Shown here: piece by piece, positions 42,921 to 52,150 of the stretch
Position numbering within the stretch: position 1 is the stretch's first letter
Layout of the letters: the number at the start of each line of letters is the position of its first letter
Position numbers and translations under genes: made by a program
Notes under the pieces: model-generated
What the model was told of the DNA's origin: nothing
The model's database searches: none
What the model saw: the letters and a program-made list of their open reading frames with translations, nothing else
Source: Roseomonas sp.
GTDB taxonomy: Bacteria > Pseudomonadota > Alphaproteobacteria > Acetobacterales > Acetobacteraceae
Reading direction: 5' to 3'
Assembly: GCA_020249465.1 (NCBI GenBank)
Contig: JADCFP010000103.1
Coordinates: 1 to 64,000, forward strand
DNA: 64,000 nt

Positions 42921-44804
42921 ATGTCGGGTTCCCTCCGACTATCCATCCTGATCGAGGCGATTGACCGCGCATCGCAGCCCTTGGCGGCATTGCAGGCGCG
43001 GCTTGGTGGCATTGCGGCGGGGATGCTGGCGGTGGGGCAGGCGGCGCAGCGGCTTTCCAATGTCAGCGGCGCCGGGGTTTTGGCGCAGGCGCTGGGCAAT
43101 GTGGCGGGGCGCGCGCGCGATGCGGCGGGCGCGGTGGCGGGGCTTTCGGCGCGTTTGGCGATTGCAGGTGCTGGTGGCGCTTATGTGTTCAATCAGCAAT
43201 TCGTGCGCGGCGCGGCGGATTTTGAACGGTATCGGCTGACGCTGGAAACCGTGATGGGCAGTGCTGAAGCCGCCCAAAAGCGCCTGAATGAGCTGACCGA
43301 ATTCGCGCAGAAAACCCCGTTTAACGTGGCGGAAGTGGTGCGCGCGGGTGTCGCGCTGCAAACCTTGGGCATTCGCGGCGCGGCTGCTGATACCGCGCTG
43401 AAGGCGGCGGGTGATGCCGCTGCGGTGTTTGGCACCAGGCTGGATGAGGCGATGACGGCCATGGCTGCCGCCAGCCGTGGTGAAATGGACCCGATTGAAC
43501 GCTTCGGCTTGCAAGCGCGCACCGAGGGCAATAAGATCGTCATGACCTGGGAAGAAGCCGGGAAGCAGATGCGCGCGACGATTGATAAGAACAATCGCGC
43601 GGCCATTGTTGCTGCCACCGCGCGCGCCTGGCGTGGCATTGCTGGTGGCGGCATGGAAAGGCTGGCCGATAGCTGGGATGGCATGCTGTCCAACCTGGGT
43701 GATGCCTGGTCGAACTTCGCGCGCCTGGTTGCCGAAAGCGGGCCTTTTGAATTCCTGAAGCAGCAATTGAGAGACATCCTGGCCTGGATCGAGCAGGTGA
43801 AGGAAGACGGCCGCCTGGACCAATGGGCGCAGCAGATCGGCGCGGCGATCACCAATGCCTTCCAGGCCATCCGGCAATTCGTGGTCGGGACGGAAGAAAC
43901 GCCGGGGGCATTGGCGCGGATTGAAGCCATGTTCCAGCGTGTATCGGCGGTGCTTTCCCCGGTGATTGAACGCTTCGGTGGGCTGGAAACGCTGCTTGTG
44001 GCGATGGGCGTGCTGCTGGGCGGGCCGCTCATTGCCGCGCTGGTGTCGCTCGCGGGCGCCATGACGACGCTTGGTGTGGTGCTGGCACTGACGCCGGCTG
44101 GCTGGTTTGCCATGGCCGCCGCTGGCATGGCAGCGCTGGGCATTGCCATCTACCAGAATTGGGATGGGATCACGGCGCTATTCGGGCGGCTGGGTGACGC
44201 CTGGCGCGCCTTCATGAATTCCGAACAGATGCAGGAAGCAAGCCGCATCTTTGGCGGTATCGCGGATTTCATCATTGAACGCTGGAATTCGGTGGGCCAG
44301 GCGTTCACTGCGCTCGGTAGCCTGGTTGAACGTATTCTCCCGGCCGCCGCCATGGAAGAAGCGCGCCGCATCTTTGGCGGCATTGCGGATTTCATCACCG
44401 AACGCTGGAATGCGGTGGGCGATGTCTTTACCGGCATAGGCGGTGTGATCCAGGGCGTGTTCAGTAATGTCATGGGCTACTTCCAGCCGGTGCGCGACGC
44501 ATTGAATTGGGTGATGGACCGCATCCCTGGGTTTGGTGGTGGTGGCGGTACCGCCGCTGCTGCGCCCACCCCGCGTGATGCGGGGGCGCGCAATGGCCTG
44601 CGCCGGCAATCCATCTATGGCCCTGATGCCCTGCCATCCGGTGCGGGCGGTGGCGTGCTGCCGCCGGCGAATGATGTGCGGCTGAATGCAGGGTTGGATG
44701 TGAATATCCGCGCGCCCGAAGGTTTTGGCGTGACTATCACGCCGCGCAGTGCGGATGAAGGCATGGCGCTGAATGTGCGGCGCGGGATGCTGGCCGCGCC
44801 ATGA
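42921..44804 (+). CDS. Tail tape measure protein
   Basis: 627 residues; sets tail length and is ejected ahead of DNA. The N-terminal tape-measure domain is FERYRLTLETVMGSAEAAQK, RLNELTEFAQKTPFNVAEVV. Hydrophobic segments occur at about 355-415 (LLVAMGVLLGGPLIAALVSL). A 38-residue unit is duplicated at about 438-510 (RIFGGIADFIIERWNSVGQA and RIFGGIADFITERWNAVGDV). The length suggests a tail of roughly 90-100 nm by the usual rule of thumb. Confidence 0.92.
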   Translation: MSGSLRLSILIEAIDRASQPLAALQARLGGIAAGMLAVGQAAQRLSNVSGAGVLAQALGNVAGRARDAAGAVAGLSARLAIAGAGGAYVFNQQFVRGAADFERYRLTLETVMGSAEAAQKRLNELTEFAQKTPFNVAEVVRAGVALQTLGIRGAAADTALKAAGDAAAVFGTRLDEAMTAMAAASRGEMDPIERFGLQARTEGNKIVMTWEEAGKQMRATIDKNNRAAIVAATARAWRGIAGGGMERLADSWDGMLSNLGDAWSNFARLVAESGPFEFLKQQLRDILAWIEQVKEDGRLDQWAQQIGAAITNAFQAIRQFVVGTEETPGALARIEAMFQRVSAVLSPVIERFGGLETLLVAMGVLLGGPLIAALVSLAGAMTTLGVVLALTPAGWFAMAAAGMAALGIAIYQNWDGITALFGRLGDAWRAFMNSEQMQEASRIFGGIADFIIERWNSVGQAFTALGSLVERILPAAAMEEARRIFGGIADFITERWNAVGDVFTGIGGVIQGVFSNVMGYFQPVRDALNWVMDRIPGFGGGGGTAAAAPTPRDAGARNGLRRQSIYGPDALPSGAGGGVLPPANDVRLNAGLDVNIRAPEGFGVTITPRSADEGMALNVRRGMLAAP

Positions 44805-46084
44805 GTGAAGCCCTTACCAGCCTTGCCAGTTTTTCCACGGCCCTGCCCTGGGTGGGCGCCAATCTGCGGCCGGCCGCGCTGCGTGGCCTGCTGTTTTATG
44901 TGCGCACATCCGAAGACACGTCAGTACGCCGGTGGGTCACGCATGAATTTCCGGGCCGCGATGAACCATGGCATGAGGATTTGGGCGCGAAAACCCGCAG
45001 TTTCTCCATCGAAGGCATCATCATCGGCGCCGATGTTGTCTTGCAGGCGCGCGCCTTTGCCCGCGCTGCTGCCAAGCCTGACCCCGCCACGCTGCTGCAC
45101 CCATGGCTCGGCGCCATGGAAGTCGTGGTGCAGGACTGCAAGATTTCCTTCGATGTGAATGAAGCGCGCGTGGCGCGGATTTCGCTGCGGGTGGAAAAGG
45201 CCGGCACCAAGCCCGCGCCGGTGATCGGCACGGATGGCCTGGGTAGTGTGCTGGCGGACGCCGAGGAATTGCTGACGGCGGCGCAGGAAGCCTATGCCGA
45301 ATACCGGTACCTGCGCGCCATGGCGGATTTTGCCATTGCCAATTTCAAGGCCAGTGTGGAAGGCATCGCCGGCGCTGTTCAAGGTGCGCTGGCCAATACG
45401 GGCAAGGGCGGCGCTGCAGCCAGCAGTGTTGCCGCACTGGCCAGTTTGAACGACGCCGCGCTGGTTTCGGATACCGCGGTGCCGCTGGCACTGGCGACGG
45501 TGGCCCGTGAAGTATCGTCGCTGGCGGGCGGTCGTGCGGCGCTGACGCGTGGCGCGGATGCGGCGCCGATGCCGGCCTTTGAAGCGCTCAGCGCGCTTGC
45601 CACTCAGGATTTGGTGCCGCCCGCCACCAGCCCAGCCACGACGCCCGCGCAACAGCAATTGGCCGTTGCGAAGAATGCTTTAAGCGTGATGGCGGCGGCG
45701 ATGTTCGCTGGCGAATTGGCCCGGGCCGCTGCGGCGGTGCCCTGGGCTTCGCGTGATGAAGCCATGGCCGCGCGGGACCGCGTTTCTGATGCGCTGGCGG
45801 CAGCCGCCGATCGTGTGGCTGCTCTTGGCTGGGATGCAGTTTGGCAGCGGCTGGTGGCGCTGCGCGCTTCTATCGCGGCTGATCTGGCGGAGCGTTCCGC
45901 GCCGTTGCCGCGCATCAAGCGGTTGGAATTGTCGGCCGTGATGTCCAGCACGTTGATAGCGTATCACCTGGATGGCGATAGCCTTTCTGACCTGTTTGGC
46001 CGCGCGGCAGCACTCGCCGCGCGCAACCGCGTGCGGCACCCGGGCTTCGTGCCCGCCGGCAGCCCGATTGAGGTGCTGGCATGA
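44801..46084 (+). CDS. Tail/DNA circularisation protein (Mu gpN-like)
   Basis: 427 residues. The N-terminal DNA_circ_N domain is LPWVGANLRPAALRGLLFYV, VRRWVTHEFPGRDEPWHEDL, ARTLLHPWLG-type LLHPWLGAMEVVVQDC. The long alanine-rich helical remainder is typical. A baseplate hub component in Mu. Overlaps both neighbours by four bases. Confidence 0.9.
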   Translation: MSEALTSLASFSTALPWVGANLRPAALRGLLFYVRTSEDTSVRRWVTHEFPGRDEPWHEDLGAKTRSFSIEGIIIGADVVLQARAFARAAAKPDPATLLHPWLGAMEVVVQDCKISFDVNEARVARISLRVEKAGTKPAPVIGTDGLGSVLADAEELLTAAQEAYAEYRYLRAMADFAIANFKASVEGIAGAVQGALANTGKGGAAASSVAALASLNDAALVSDTAVPLALATVAREVSSLAGGRAALTRGADAAPMPAFEALSALATQDLVPPATSPATTPAQQQLAVAKNALSVMAAAMFAGELARAAAAVPWASRDEAMAARDRVSDALAAAADRVAALGWDAVWQRLVALRASIAADLAERSAPLPRIKRLELSAVMSSTLIAYHLDGDSLSDLFGRAAALAARNRVRHPGFVPAGSPIEVLA

Positions 46085-47208
46085 GCGCCGCGATTGCAGC
46101 CGAAGTGGCGCTGATCGTGGGTGGTGTGATTTATCGCGGCTGGCGCAGCATGAAGTGTTCCATCGGCCTGGATGCGGCCGCGGCTGAAGTGAATATCGAA
46201 TTGGCCGAACGCTGGGCCGGCGCGGCAGACGCGGCGCAGATTGCGCGCGCGATCCGCCCAGGCGCGGAATTCCTGCTGACGCTGGAAGGCGATGAAGTGG
46301 TGAAGGGGTACCTGGATGCCCTGGACGTCAATTATGACGCCAACGACCACAAGTTGAGTGTGCGCGGGCGTGAGCGCACCGCCGATCTGGTGGATTGCGC
46401 GGCAACGCTGGATGGCCCGTATGAATGGGCGAATATCAGCCTGGAAGAAGCCGCGCGGCGCATCGCCGAACCCTATGAGATTGAAGTGCGGGCCGAAACT
46501 GATTTGGGCAAGCCCTTTCCGCGCTTTTCAATCCAGCCGGGCGAAGCGGCCTGGGAATGCCTGGCGCGCGCGGCGCGCGAACGCGCCGTGATCGCGACCG
46601 GTGACGGCCTTGGCACGCTGGTGCTGACGCGCGCGGGCGAAGGTGGTGAAGCCGCTGGCGCGCTGCGCCTTGGCGGCAAAGACGGCAATATCCTGCGCGC
46701 GAATGGCAGTTTTGACGTGGCGGAACGCCATAATGTGGTGGTGGTGCGCGGCCAGGCGCAGGGCGAAGACGCCGCGCAGGGCGAAGCTCGGGCCGAGGAT
46801 GATGATATTCTGCGCCACCGCCCGAAGGTGATCTTAGCGGAAGCCCAGGGTGAAGGCGTGACTTTTCAAAGCCGCGCTGATCATGAAGTGCGGGTCGCTG
46901 CCGGGAAGTCGCGTCGCGTGCGCTACACCGTGCCGGGCTGGCGCGGTTCTTCGGGTAATTTATGGCTGCCGAACACGAAGGTCTGGGTGGAAGACGCGTT
47001 CCTGGAATTGGAACGCGAATTACTGATTTCCAATGTCGTTTTCAGCCTGACGGATCAAGGCACGGTGACGGAATTGCAGGTGGCACCGGTGGATGCCTAT
47101 GCGCTGCTGCCAGAAAAGGGCCGTGGCGGCGGTGAAGGTGGGCCATTCGATACCATCATCGAAAGCCGCGCTGATGAAAAAGACCGCTGGAGGCGGGTGA
47201 ACGAATGA
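46081..47208 (+). CDS. Baseplate hub protein (Mu gpP/gp44-like)
   Basis: 375 residues matching the T4 gp27-like hub of Mu: IYRGWRSMKCSIGLDAAAAE, GYLDALDVNYDANDHKLSVR, GRERTADLVDCAA, FSIQPGEAAWECLARAARER and LWLPNTKVWVEDAFLELERE. Joins tail tube to spike. A low-complexity acidic stretch lies near residues 225-245. Confidence 0.92.
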   Translation: MSAAIAAEVALIVGGVIYRGWRSMKCSIGLDAAAAEVNIELAERWAGAADAAQIARAIRPGAEFLLTLEGDEVVKGYLDALDVNYDANDHKLSVRGRERTADLVDCAATLDGPYEWANISLEEAARRIAEPYEIEVRAETDLGKPFPRFSIQPGEAAWECLARAARERAVIATGDGLGTLVLTRAGEGGEAAGALRLGGKDGNILRANGSFDVAERHNVVVVRGQAQGEDAAQGEARAEDDDILRHRPKVILAEAQGEGVTFQSRADHEVRVAAGKSRRVRYTVPGWRGSSGNLWLPNTKVWVEDAFLELERELLISNVVFSLTDQGTVTELQVAPVDAYALLPEKGRGGGEGGPFDTIIESRADEKDRWRRVNE

Positions 47209-47774
47209 CGCTTGATGACATGAAGCGCTTCATCGCCCCCCTGCAGCGCCGCGTGATGCTTGCGATCGGGCGCGGCACCTTGGGCCCGGTGAATGATGGC
47301 GACGGCCTGCAGCGCAGCCAGGTGACGCTGCTGGCGGGCGAAGTGCGCGACAATGTCGAACGGGTCCAGCAATACGGCATCAGCGCTGTGCCGCTGCCGG
47401 GTGCGGATGTGCTGGTGGTCTGTGTGGGCGGCAACCGCGACCATCCCGTGATGATTGCCGTGGATGATCGGCGCCATCGCCCGACCGGGCTGCAGCCCGG
47501 CGATGTCTGCATCTACACGCATCAGTCGGGCCATCGCATTCTTTTGAAGGCGGATCGCAAGATTGAAATTGAGGGTGATGAAATCACCATTAAAGGCGAC
47601 ACGAAGATCACGCTGGAAGCGCCCCTGGTGGAAGTGACCGGTGCGCTGGATGTGAATGGCGATATCCGCGACCGCGCGGCTTCCGGTGGTATGTCAATGA
47701 ATGGCATGCGCGCCGATTACAACAGCCACGTTCATGGAGGCAGCGCGGGTCCAACCCCGCTGATGCAGCCATGA
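47205..47774 (+). CDS. Baseplate assembly protein V, membrane-piercing spike (Mu gp45-like)
   Basis: 189 residues. An N-terminal OB-fold (LQRSQVTLLAGEVRDNVERV, QQYGISAVPLPGADVLVV) is followed by a triple-stranded beta-helix (IEIEGDEITIKGDTKITLEA) and the tip motif NSHVHGG, whose histidines hold iron in Mu-type spikes. Punctures the outer membrane. Confidence 0.92.
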   Translation: MTLDDMKRFIAPLQRRVMLAIGRGTLGPVNDGDGLQRSQVTLLAGEVRDNVERVQQYGISAVPLPGADVLVVCVGGNRDHPVMIAVDDRRHRPTGLQPGDVCIYTHQSGHRILLKADRKIEIEGDEITIKGDTKITLEAPLVEVTGALDVNGDIRDRAASGGMSMNGMRADYNSHVHGGSAGPTPLMQP

Positions 47775-48193
47775 TCGCGTTGGCCTGGAATGACGCGGTG
47801 GGCACCGCTGATCTGGCGCGGAAAGCCGGCGGCGCGCTCGCGGCTGATGAGGCGCTGCAGACCGCCGTGGTGCTTTCCCTGTTTCTGGATGCGCGGGCAC
47901 GGCCGGATGATGGCGCGGAAGGCCACCGGCGCGGCTGGGTGGGGGATGCCTTCACGCCGGAAGATCGCGTGGGGTCTCGGCTTTGGCTGCTTCGCCGCGA
48001 AAAACAGACCGAAGAAACCCGCCGCCGTGCGGAAGACTACGCGAATGAGGCGCTTGCCTGGCTGGTGGATGCGGGCCTGGCCACCAGCGTATCCGTCACG
48101 GCGGTTTGGGTCGCGCGTGGCGTGCTGGGCCTTGGCGTCGCTATCGCCACGCCAGGCGGCATTGAGCGCAGCCAATTTACGATGAGGCTCTGA
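47771..48193 (+). CDS. Baseplate protein, GP46 family
   Basis: 140 residues. VVLSLFLDARARPDDGAEGH, RRGWVGDAF, GSRLWLLRREKQTEETRRRA are diagnostic of phage GP46 (Mu W-like, T4 gp25-like wedge). Overlaps the spike gene. Confidence 0.9.
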   Translation: MIALAWNDAVGTADLARKAGGALAADEALQTAVVLSLFLDARARPDDGAEGHRRGWVGDAFTPEDRVGSRLWLLRREKQTEETRRRAEDYANEALAWLVDAGLATSVSVTAVWVARGVLGLGVAIATPGGIERSQFTMRL

Positions 48194-48195
48194 AG

Positions 48196-49245
48196 ATGCC
48201 CTTTTCCCGCCCTTCGCCATCTGAAATCCGGGACCGCATGGCGGCTGAAATCGCGGTCGCGCTGCCGGGTGCGGATGCGCGGCTGCGCCGTTCGATGGAA
48301 GAAGTGCTGGTGCGCGCGATCGGCATCGCGAGCCATGAATTGCACGGGCATGTTGAATGGGCCGCGCTGCAAATCCTGCCGGATACGGCGGAAGATGAAG
48401 TGCTGGCGCGGCACGCCGGGATCTGGGGCCTCACGCGCATTGCCGCGACGGCCGCGACGGGCAGCGTGACTTTCACCGGCACGCCAGGGGCGGTGGTGCC
48501 GGCGAATACGGAACTCAGGCGCGGTGATGATGCGCGGTATCTGCTGGCCGCTGATGTGACGATTGGCGGCGGCGGCACCGCCAGCGGCAGCGTGACAGCG
48601 CGCGTGGCGGGGGCGGCAGGCAACAGCGTGCCTGGCGTCGCGCTGCAATTGGTGGCACCGGTGGCGGGTGTGCAGCCCAGCGCCGTGGTGGCCGCTGGCG
48701 GGTTAGCGGCCGCGGCCGATGCGGAAACGGATGCAGCGCTGCGCGCGCGGCTGCTGCAACGCATCCAGGCACCGCCTGCCGGTGGCGCGAAAGACGATTA
48801 CATCACGTGGTCGCTGGCCGTGGCGGGCGTGGAAAAGGTATGGGTTTATCCGAATTGGCTGGGCCCGGGCACGGTGGGTGTGGCTTTTGTCACCACCGGT
48901 GGCGCGATCCCCGCTGCGCCTTTGGTGGCGGCGGTGCAGGCGGCGCTTGATCTGCGCCGGCCTGTGACGGCGGCGGTGACGGTGTTTGCGCCCGCCACGC
49001 AGGCGGTGGCGCTGACGATTGACCTGGCAGTGGATACAGCCGCGATCCGCGCGGCGGTGCTGGCGGAGCTTGCGGATTTTTTCGTGCGGGAAGCGGAACC
49101 TGGTGGGGTGATCCGCGTCTCTCGGATCTCCGCCGCCATCAGCGGCGCCTTGGGCGAAGTGGCGCATCTGTTGGTGGCACCCAGCGCCGATATTACCCTG
49201 CCAGCGGGCACCATTGCCACGCTTGGCACCGTGACCTGGGTCTGA
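48196..49245 (+). CDS. Baseplate J-like wedge protein (Mu gp47-like)
   Basis: 349 residues of the baseplate J family: HVEWAALQILPDTAEDEVLA, ARHAGIWGLTRIAATAATGS, GGLAAAADAETDAALRARLL, PAGGAKDDYITWSLAVAGVE and RVSRISAAISGALGEVAHLL. Forms the baseplate wedge ring. Followed 3 bp later by the gp48 gene. Confidence 0.92.
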   Translation: MPFSRPSPSEIRDRMAAEIAVALPGADARLRRSMEEVLVRAIGIASHELHGHVEWAALQILPDTAEDEVLARHAGIWGLTRIAATAATGSVTFTGTPGAVVPANTELRRGDDARYLLAADVTIGGGGTASGSVTARVAGAAGNSVPGVALQLVAPVAGVQPSAVVAAGGLAAAADAETDAALRARLLQRIQAPPAGGAKDDYITWSLAVAGVEKVWVYPNWLGPGTVGVAFVTTGGAIPAAPLVAAVQAALDLRRPVTAAVTVFAPATQAVALTIDLAVDTAAIRAAVLAELADFFVREAEPGGVIRVSRISAAISGALGEVAHLLVAPSADITLPAGTIATLGTVTWV

Positions 49246-49248
49246 GCG

Positions 49249-50613
49249 ATGGATGCCAGCGCCTATCTTTCGCAATTAATCGCCCTGCTGCCGCCCGGTG
49301 ATGCGCTGGCGCGGGAGCCTGGTTCTGTTCTGGCACGGCTGCTGTCTGTGCCGGCGGCGGAATTGGCGCGGGTGGATGGCCGGGTGGAAGCGCTGCTGCT
49401 GGAAAGTGACCCGGCGCGCACCACGGAGATGCTGGAAGATTGGGAAAGGGCGCTGGGCCTTCCGGATGTGTGTTACCCGAATTTCCAATTCAGCCGCGCA
49501 TCGCGCGCCTGGTATTTTGATGGCGCGGGCGTGCTGCGCCAAGCGGCGGTTGATGAGCCGCGCTACCTGTTTGATGCGCAGGGCAAACGCACGGATGCGG
49601 TGGGGGTGGAGCCCGAAGGAAAAAACTGGATCCGCAATCCCTGGTTTGAGTTTGCGGTCCCAGGGACGCCTGGAACCCGCCATCCCTGGTTTGAGTTTCC
49701 GGTCCCAGGGACGCCTGGAACCCCGCCAATGTTCATGGGCTTTGGATTATCTCCCACCAGCGGTAGCGGGGTGTCAATCGCGATTGCTGGCGTCGGCACT
49801 GAAAAAAATGTGCCTTTCATTGATCTCAGCGTGTCAGGGACGCCGCTCGTCAATGGGTTGATGGCTTTTTTCTTTGAATTTCCAAATTTGATCCCTGCTG
49901 CGGCAGGCCAAACCTGGGTGTGTTCGGTTTTTCACAAAGGCATCGGCATTGCCGGTTTGGGGCAAACGAGCATCATTTTTAATGAACAGGACGCGGCGGG
50001 AAACTTCCTATCCTTGTCGCTGGCGCAGTTTGAAGTGGCCGCCCTGCCCGCAGTGTTAACGCGCGCCGCAATTTCTGCCGTCATCAGCAATACGCCGGGC
50101 GTCGCCTATGTGGCGCCGTACATTGGATGGGCTTTCAGCGCCGGCCAGCCAGTGTCCGGCACAATCCGCATCGGCGCACCGCAGATGGAGCGGGGAAGCT
50201 TTGCCACCAGCGTGATGCTGCCACCTGTTGGTGCGCCCGCGGTGACAACCCGCGCGGCGGATCAGCTCTACATCGCGACCATTCAGGAACGCCGCGCGCG
50301 GATTATCGCGAAGCTGATCGAACGCTTTGAACCGACGCCTGCTGCCATTACGGGCATCGCGGCGCGCCTGGGTGACGCGGTTACGGTCACTGAATTCAGG
50401 CCGATCACCTGTGAATTGAACTGCGAAGTCCCGGTCTGTGACACGGACTGGGCGCATGCCTTCCAGGTGGCGGGCGCTGCCCAGATGGTGGTGGAATTCA
50501 CCTGTGAAGACAGCGCCGAGACGCCCTTAAGCCAATGGCGGACCGGCGCTTACGAATGCGCGATCCGGCGCTTTGCGCCAGCGCACACTGTTCCGATCTT
50601 CAGTTATGCATAG
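49249..50613 (+). CDS. DUF2313 baseplate protein (gp48/YmfQ-like) split by an inserted fibre domain
   Basis: 454 residues, about twice the family's usual length. Residues 1-80 (LPPGDALAREPGSVLARLLS, WERALGLPDVCY) and about 340-454 (ERRARIIAKLIERF, ITGIAARLGDAVTVTEFRPI, FTCEDSAETPLSQWRTGAYE) are the two halves of DUF2313. Between them lies about 255 residues like the phage head-spike/fibre carbohydrate-binding domain (NFQFSRASRAWYFDGAGVLR onward), less GC-rich than the halves. The insert includes a 15-residue tandem repeat. It probably adds a receptor-binding module to the baseplate. Confidence 0.85.
   Translation: MDASAYLSQLIALLPPGDALAREPGSVLARLLSVPAAELARVDGRVEALLLESDPARTTEMLEDWERALGLPDVCYPNFQFSRASRAWYFDGAGVLRQAAVDEPRYLFDAQGKRTDAVGVEPEGKNWIRNPWFEFAVPGTPGTRHPWFEFPVPGTPGTPPMFMGFGLSPTSGSGVSIAIAGVGTEKNVPFIDLSVSGTPLVNGLMAFFFEFPNLIPAAAGQTWVCSVFHKGIGIAGLGQTSIIFNEQDAAGNFLSLSLAQFEVAALPAVLTRAAISAVISNTPGVAYVAPYIGWAFSAGQPVSGTIRIGAPQMERGSFATSVMLPPVGAPAVTTRAADQLYIATIQERRARIIAKLIERFEPTPAAITGIAARLGDAVTVTEFRPITCELNCEVPVCDTDWAHAFQVAGAAQMVVEFTCEDSAETPLSQWRTGAYECAIRRFAPAHTVPIFSYA
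49637..49726 (+). repeat. Tandem 45-bp repeat inside gp48
   Basis: Two copies with a period of 45 bp (ATCCCTGGTTTGAGTTT, one difference, then CGGTCCCAGGGACGCCTGG). They encode PWFEFAVPGTPGT and PWFEFPVPGTPGT. Near identity points to a recent duplication. Confidence 0.85.
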
Positions 50614-50624
50614 GGAAGAAAAAC

Positions 50625-51473
50625 ATGCAGCGCGTCAGTAGAGCATCAGCCGTCGCCAGCCTGCCATCGCCGCCAGCCGGCGGCACACCAGGCTATTTCA
50701 CGGGTGGGAACCCCGGCGTGGGCCAGCCCGCCACCGTGCCGGGCTATGAGTGGTTCAATGCCGTGCAGGAGGAATTGCTGGCCGTCATCCTGCGCGGTGG
50801 GTTGACCGCATCCAATACGGATTTGGCGCAGGTGCGGAAATCCTTGGACCGGCTGTTTGGCGGTGGCGTGGTCAGCTATTCGGCCAATACCACACTCACG
50901 GTGGATGATGCCGGCCTGGTGCTGGTGAATGCCAGCGGCGGCGCGCGCAGCATCACGCTGCCGGCAGCGAATGCGCTGGGTGGACGGCCCATTCAATTCC
51001 GCATCGTGAAAAGCGACAACAGCGCGAATGCGGTCACCATTCAGCGTGCCGGGACAGACAGCATTGAAGGCGGCACATCTGTCCTGCTGCGTTATCAGTG
51101 GGAGAGCCTGACGCTGTTATCGGATGGTACTGGCGCCTGGGTCGTGGTTGGCGCTGGTGGTGGCAGTCGCAGCCTGGCTAATCCAGGTTGGGCATTGTTG
51201 CCGGGCGGGCTGATGTTTCAATGGGGCACAGTTTCAGGGACGGTCGGTGCGCTGTCGGGTGGGGAAGCGTGGGTATTCCAGACCGCGGCTTATCCGCTTT
51301 CATTCCGAAATGCGGCAGTTTTCGCGAGTGTCACGCCATACGACGTTTTGGGCCAGGCGAATGAGCGGGCCTGGATCAACGCCGCGCCTGGACAATCCAG
51401 CATGTCTGTCGGCCTGTCCTGTAATATCGCGGGCGCCGCCATGACCGCAGGGTACCTCGTTATCGGATATTGA
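50625..51473 (+). CDS. Tail fibre protein with gp53-like C-terminus
   Basis: 282 residues. N-terminal baseplate-attachment segment GYFTGGNPGVGQPATVPGYE, WFNAVQEELLAVI; middle beta-structured shaft (LTVDDAGLVLVNASGGARSI, TLPAANA); C-terminal part (GWALLPGGLMFQWGTVSG) resembling the receptor-binding end of prophage tail fibres (gp53-like). Determines host range. The ATG at 50,625 has GGGAAGAA upstream. Confidence 0.85.
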   Translation: MQRVSRASAVASLPSPPAGGTPGYFTGGNPGVGQPATVPGYEWFNAVQEELLAVILRGGLTASNTDLAQVRKSLDRLFGGGVVSYSANTTLTVDDAGLVLVNASGGARSITLPAANALGGRPIQFRIVKSDNSANAVTIQRAGTDSIEGGTSVLLRYQWESLTLLSDGTGAWVVVGAGGGSRSLANPGWALLPGGLMFQWGTVSGTVGALSGGEAWVFQTAAYPLSFRNAAVFASVTPYDVLGQANERAWINAAPGQSSMSVGLSCNIAGAAMTAGYLVIGY

Positions 51474-51792
51474 GGAGAGAGACCGTGACTCATTTGGCCC
51501 ATTTTGATGCCGAAGGCCGCGTGCGCGGCTTCTACATCCCGGAAAATCATGGCGATGCCATTCCTGAAAATGCGGTGGAGATCACCGAGGAAAGCCACGC
51601 GGCCGCGCTTGTCGATACAGGGCGACAGCTATTGAGGAGAGAGACCGTGACTTATTTGGCCGATCTTGATGCCGAAGGCCGCGTGCGCGGCTTCTACACG
51701 CCGGAAATTCATGGCGATGCCATTCCGGAAGGCGCGGTGGCCATTTCGGCAGAAATCCACGCTGCCTGGCTCGCGAATACACAGCGGCAGCG
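51469..51792 (+). repeat. 162-bp tandem duplication including a Shine-Dalgarno and GTG
   Basis: ATTGAGGAGAGAGACCGTGA at 51,469 recurs at 51,631, and high similarity continues through GATGCCGAAGGCCGCGTGCG and CATGGCGATGCCATTCC. The unit is a multiple of three, so the frame is kept. Confidence 0.88.
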
Positions 51793-52135
51793 CTGGAATG
51801 GTGAAGCGCTGGAACCCTGCGATCCACCACCGCAGCCGCCACCACCACCCGTGACGGATGTGAGTTTCTGGCAATTCATGATGGCGGCGTGGAAGCTGGA
51901 CTTCATCACCCATGCCGAAGCACTGGCCGCGGTGCGGTCGCGCATCATGCCGCCTGCTTTTGTCACCGCGATTTCTGGCCTGCCGGAAGCCGCGCGGCTG
52001 GAAGCGGAGCTTAAATTCGCCGGCATCACGCGGATGCTGCGATCCGACCCGATGTTTGCCCTGGTCGTGGCAGCGAATATCGCGACCGATGAACAGATTG
52101 ATGGCGTCTTTTCCGTCGCCGCCAGCATCGCCTGA
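51485..52135 (+). CDS. Tail fibre assembly-like protein with internal duplication
   Basis: 216 residues from GTG at 51,485 with GAGGAGAG upstream. The N-terminal unit (FDAEGRVRGFYIPENHGDAI) is repeated 54 codons later (LDAEGRVRGFYTPEIHGDAI). A proline run (PPPQPPPPP) and a C-terminal helical domain (VSFWQFMMAAWKLDFITHAE, AALAAVRSRIMP) follow. The C-terminal half resembles proteins encoded after Mu-like tail fibres. A second GTG at 51,647 has its own copied ribosome-binding site and could start a 162-residue form. Confidence 0.75.
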   Translation: MTHLAHFDAEGRVRGFYIPENHGDAIPENAVEITEESHAAALVDTGRQLLRRETVTYLADLDAEGRVRGFYTPEIHGDAIPEGAVAISAEIHAAWLANTQRQRWNGEALEPCDPPPQPPPPPVTDVSFWQFMMAAWKLDFITHAEALAAVRSRIMPPAFVTAISGLPEAARLEAELKFAGITRMLRSDPMFALVVAANIATDEQIDGVFSVAASIA

Positions 52136-52150
52136 AAAGGGGGATAAGAC

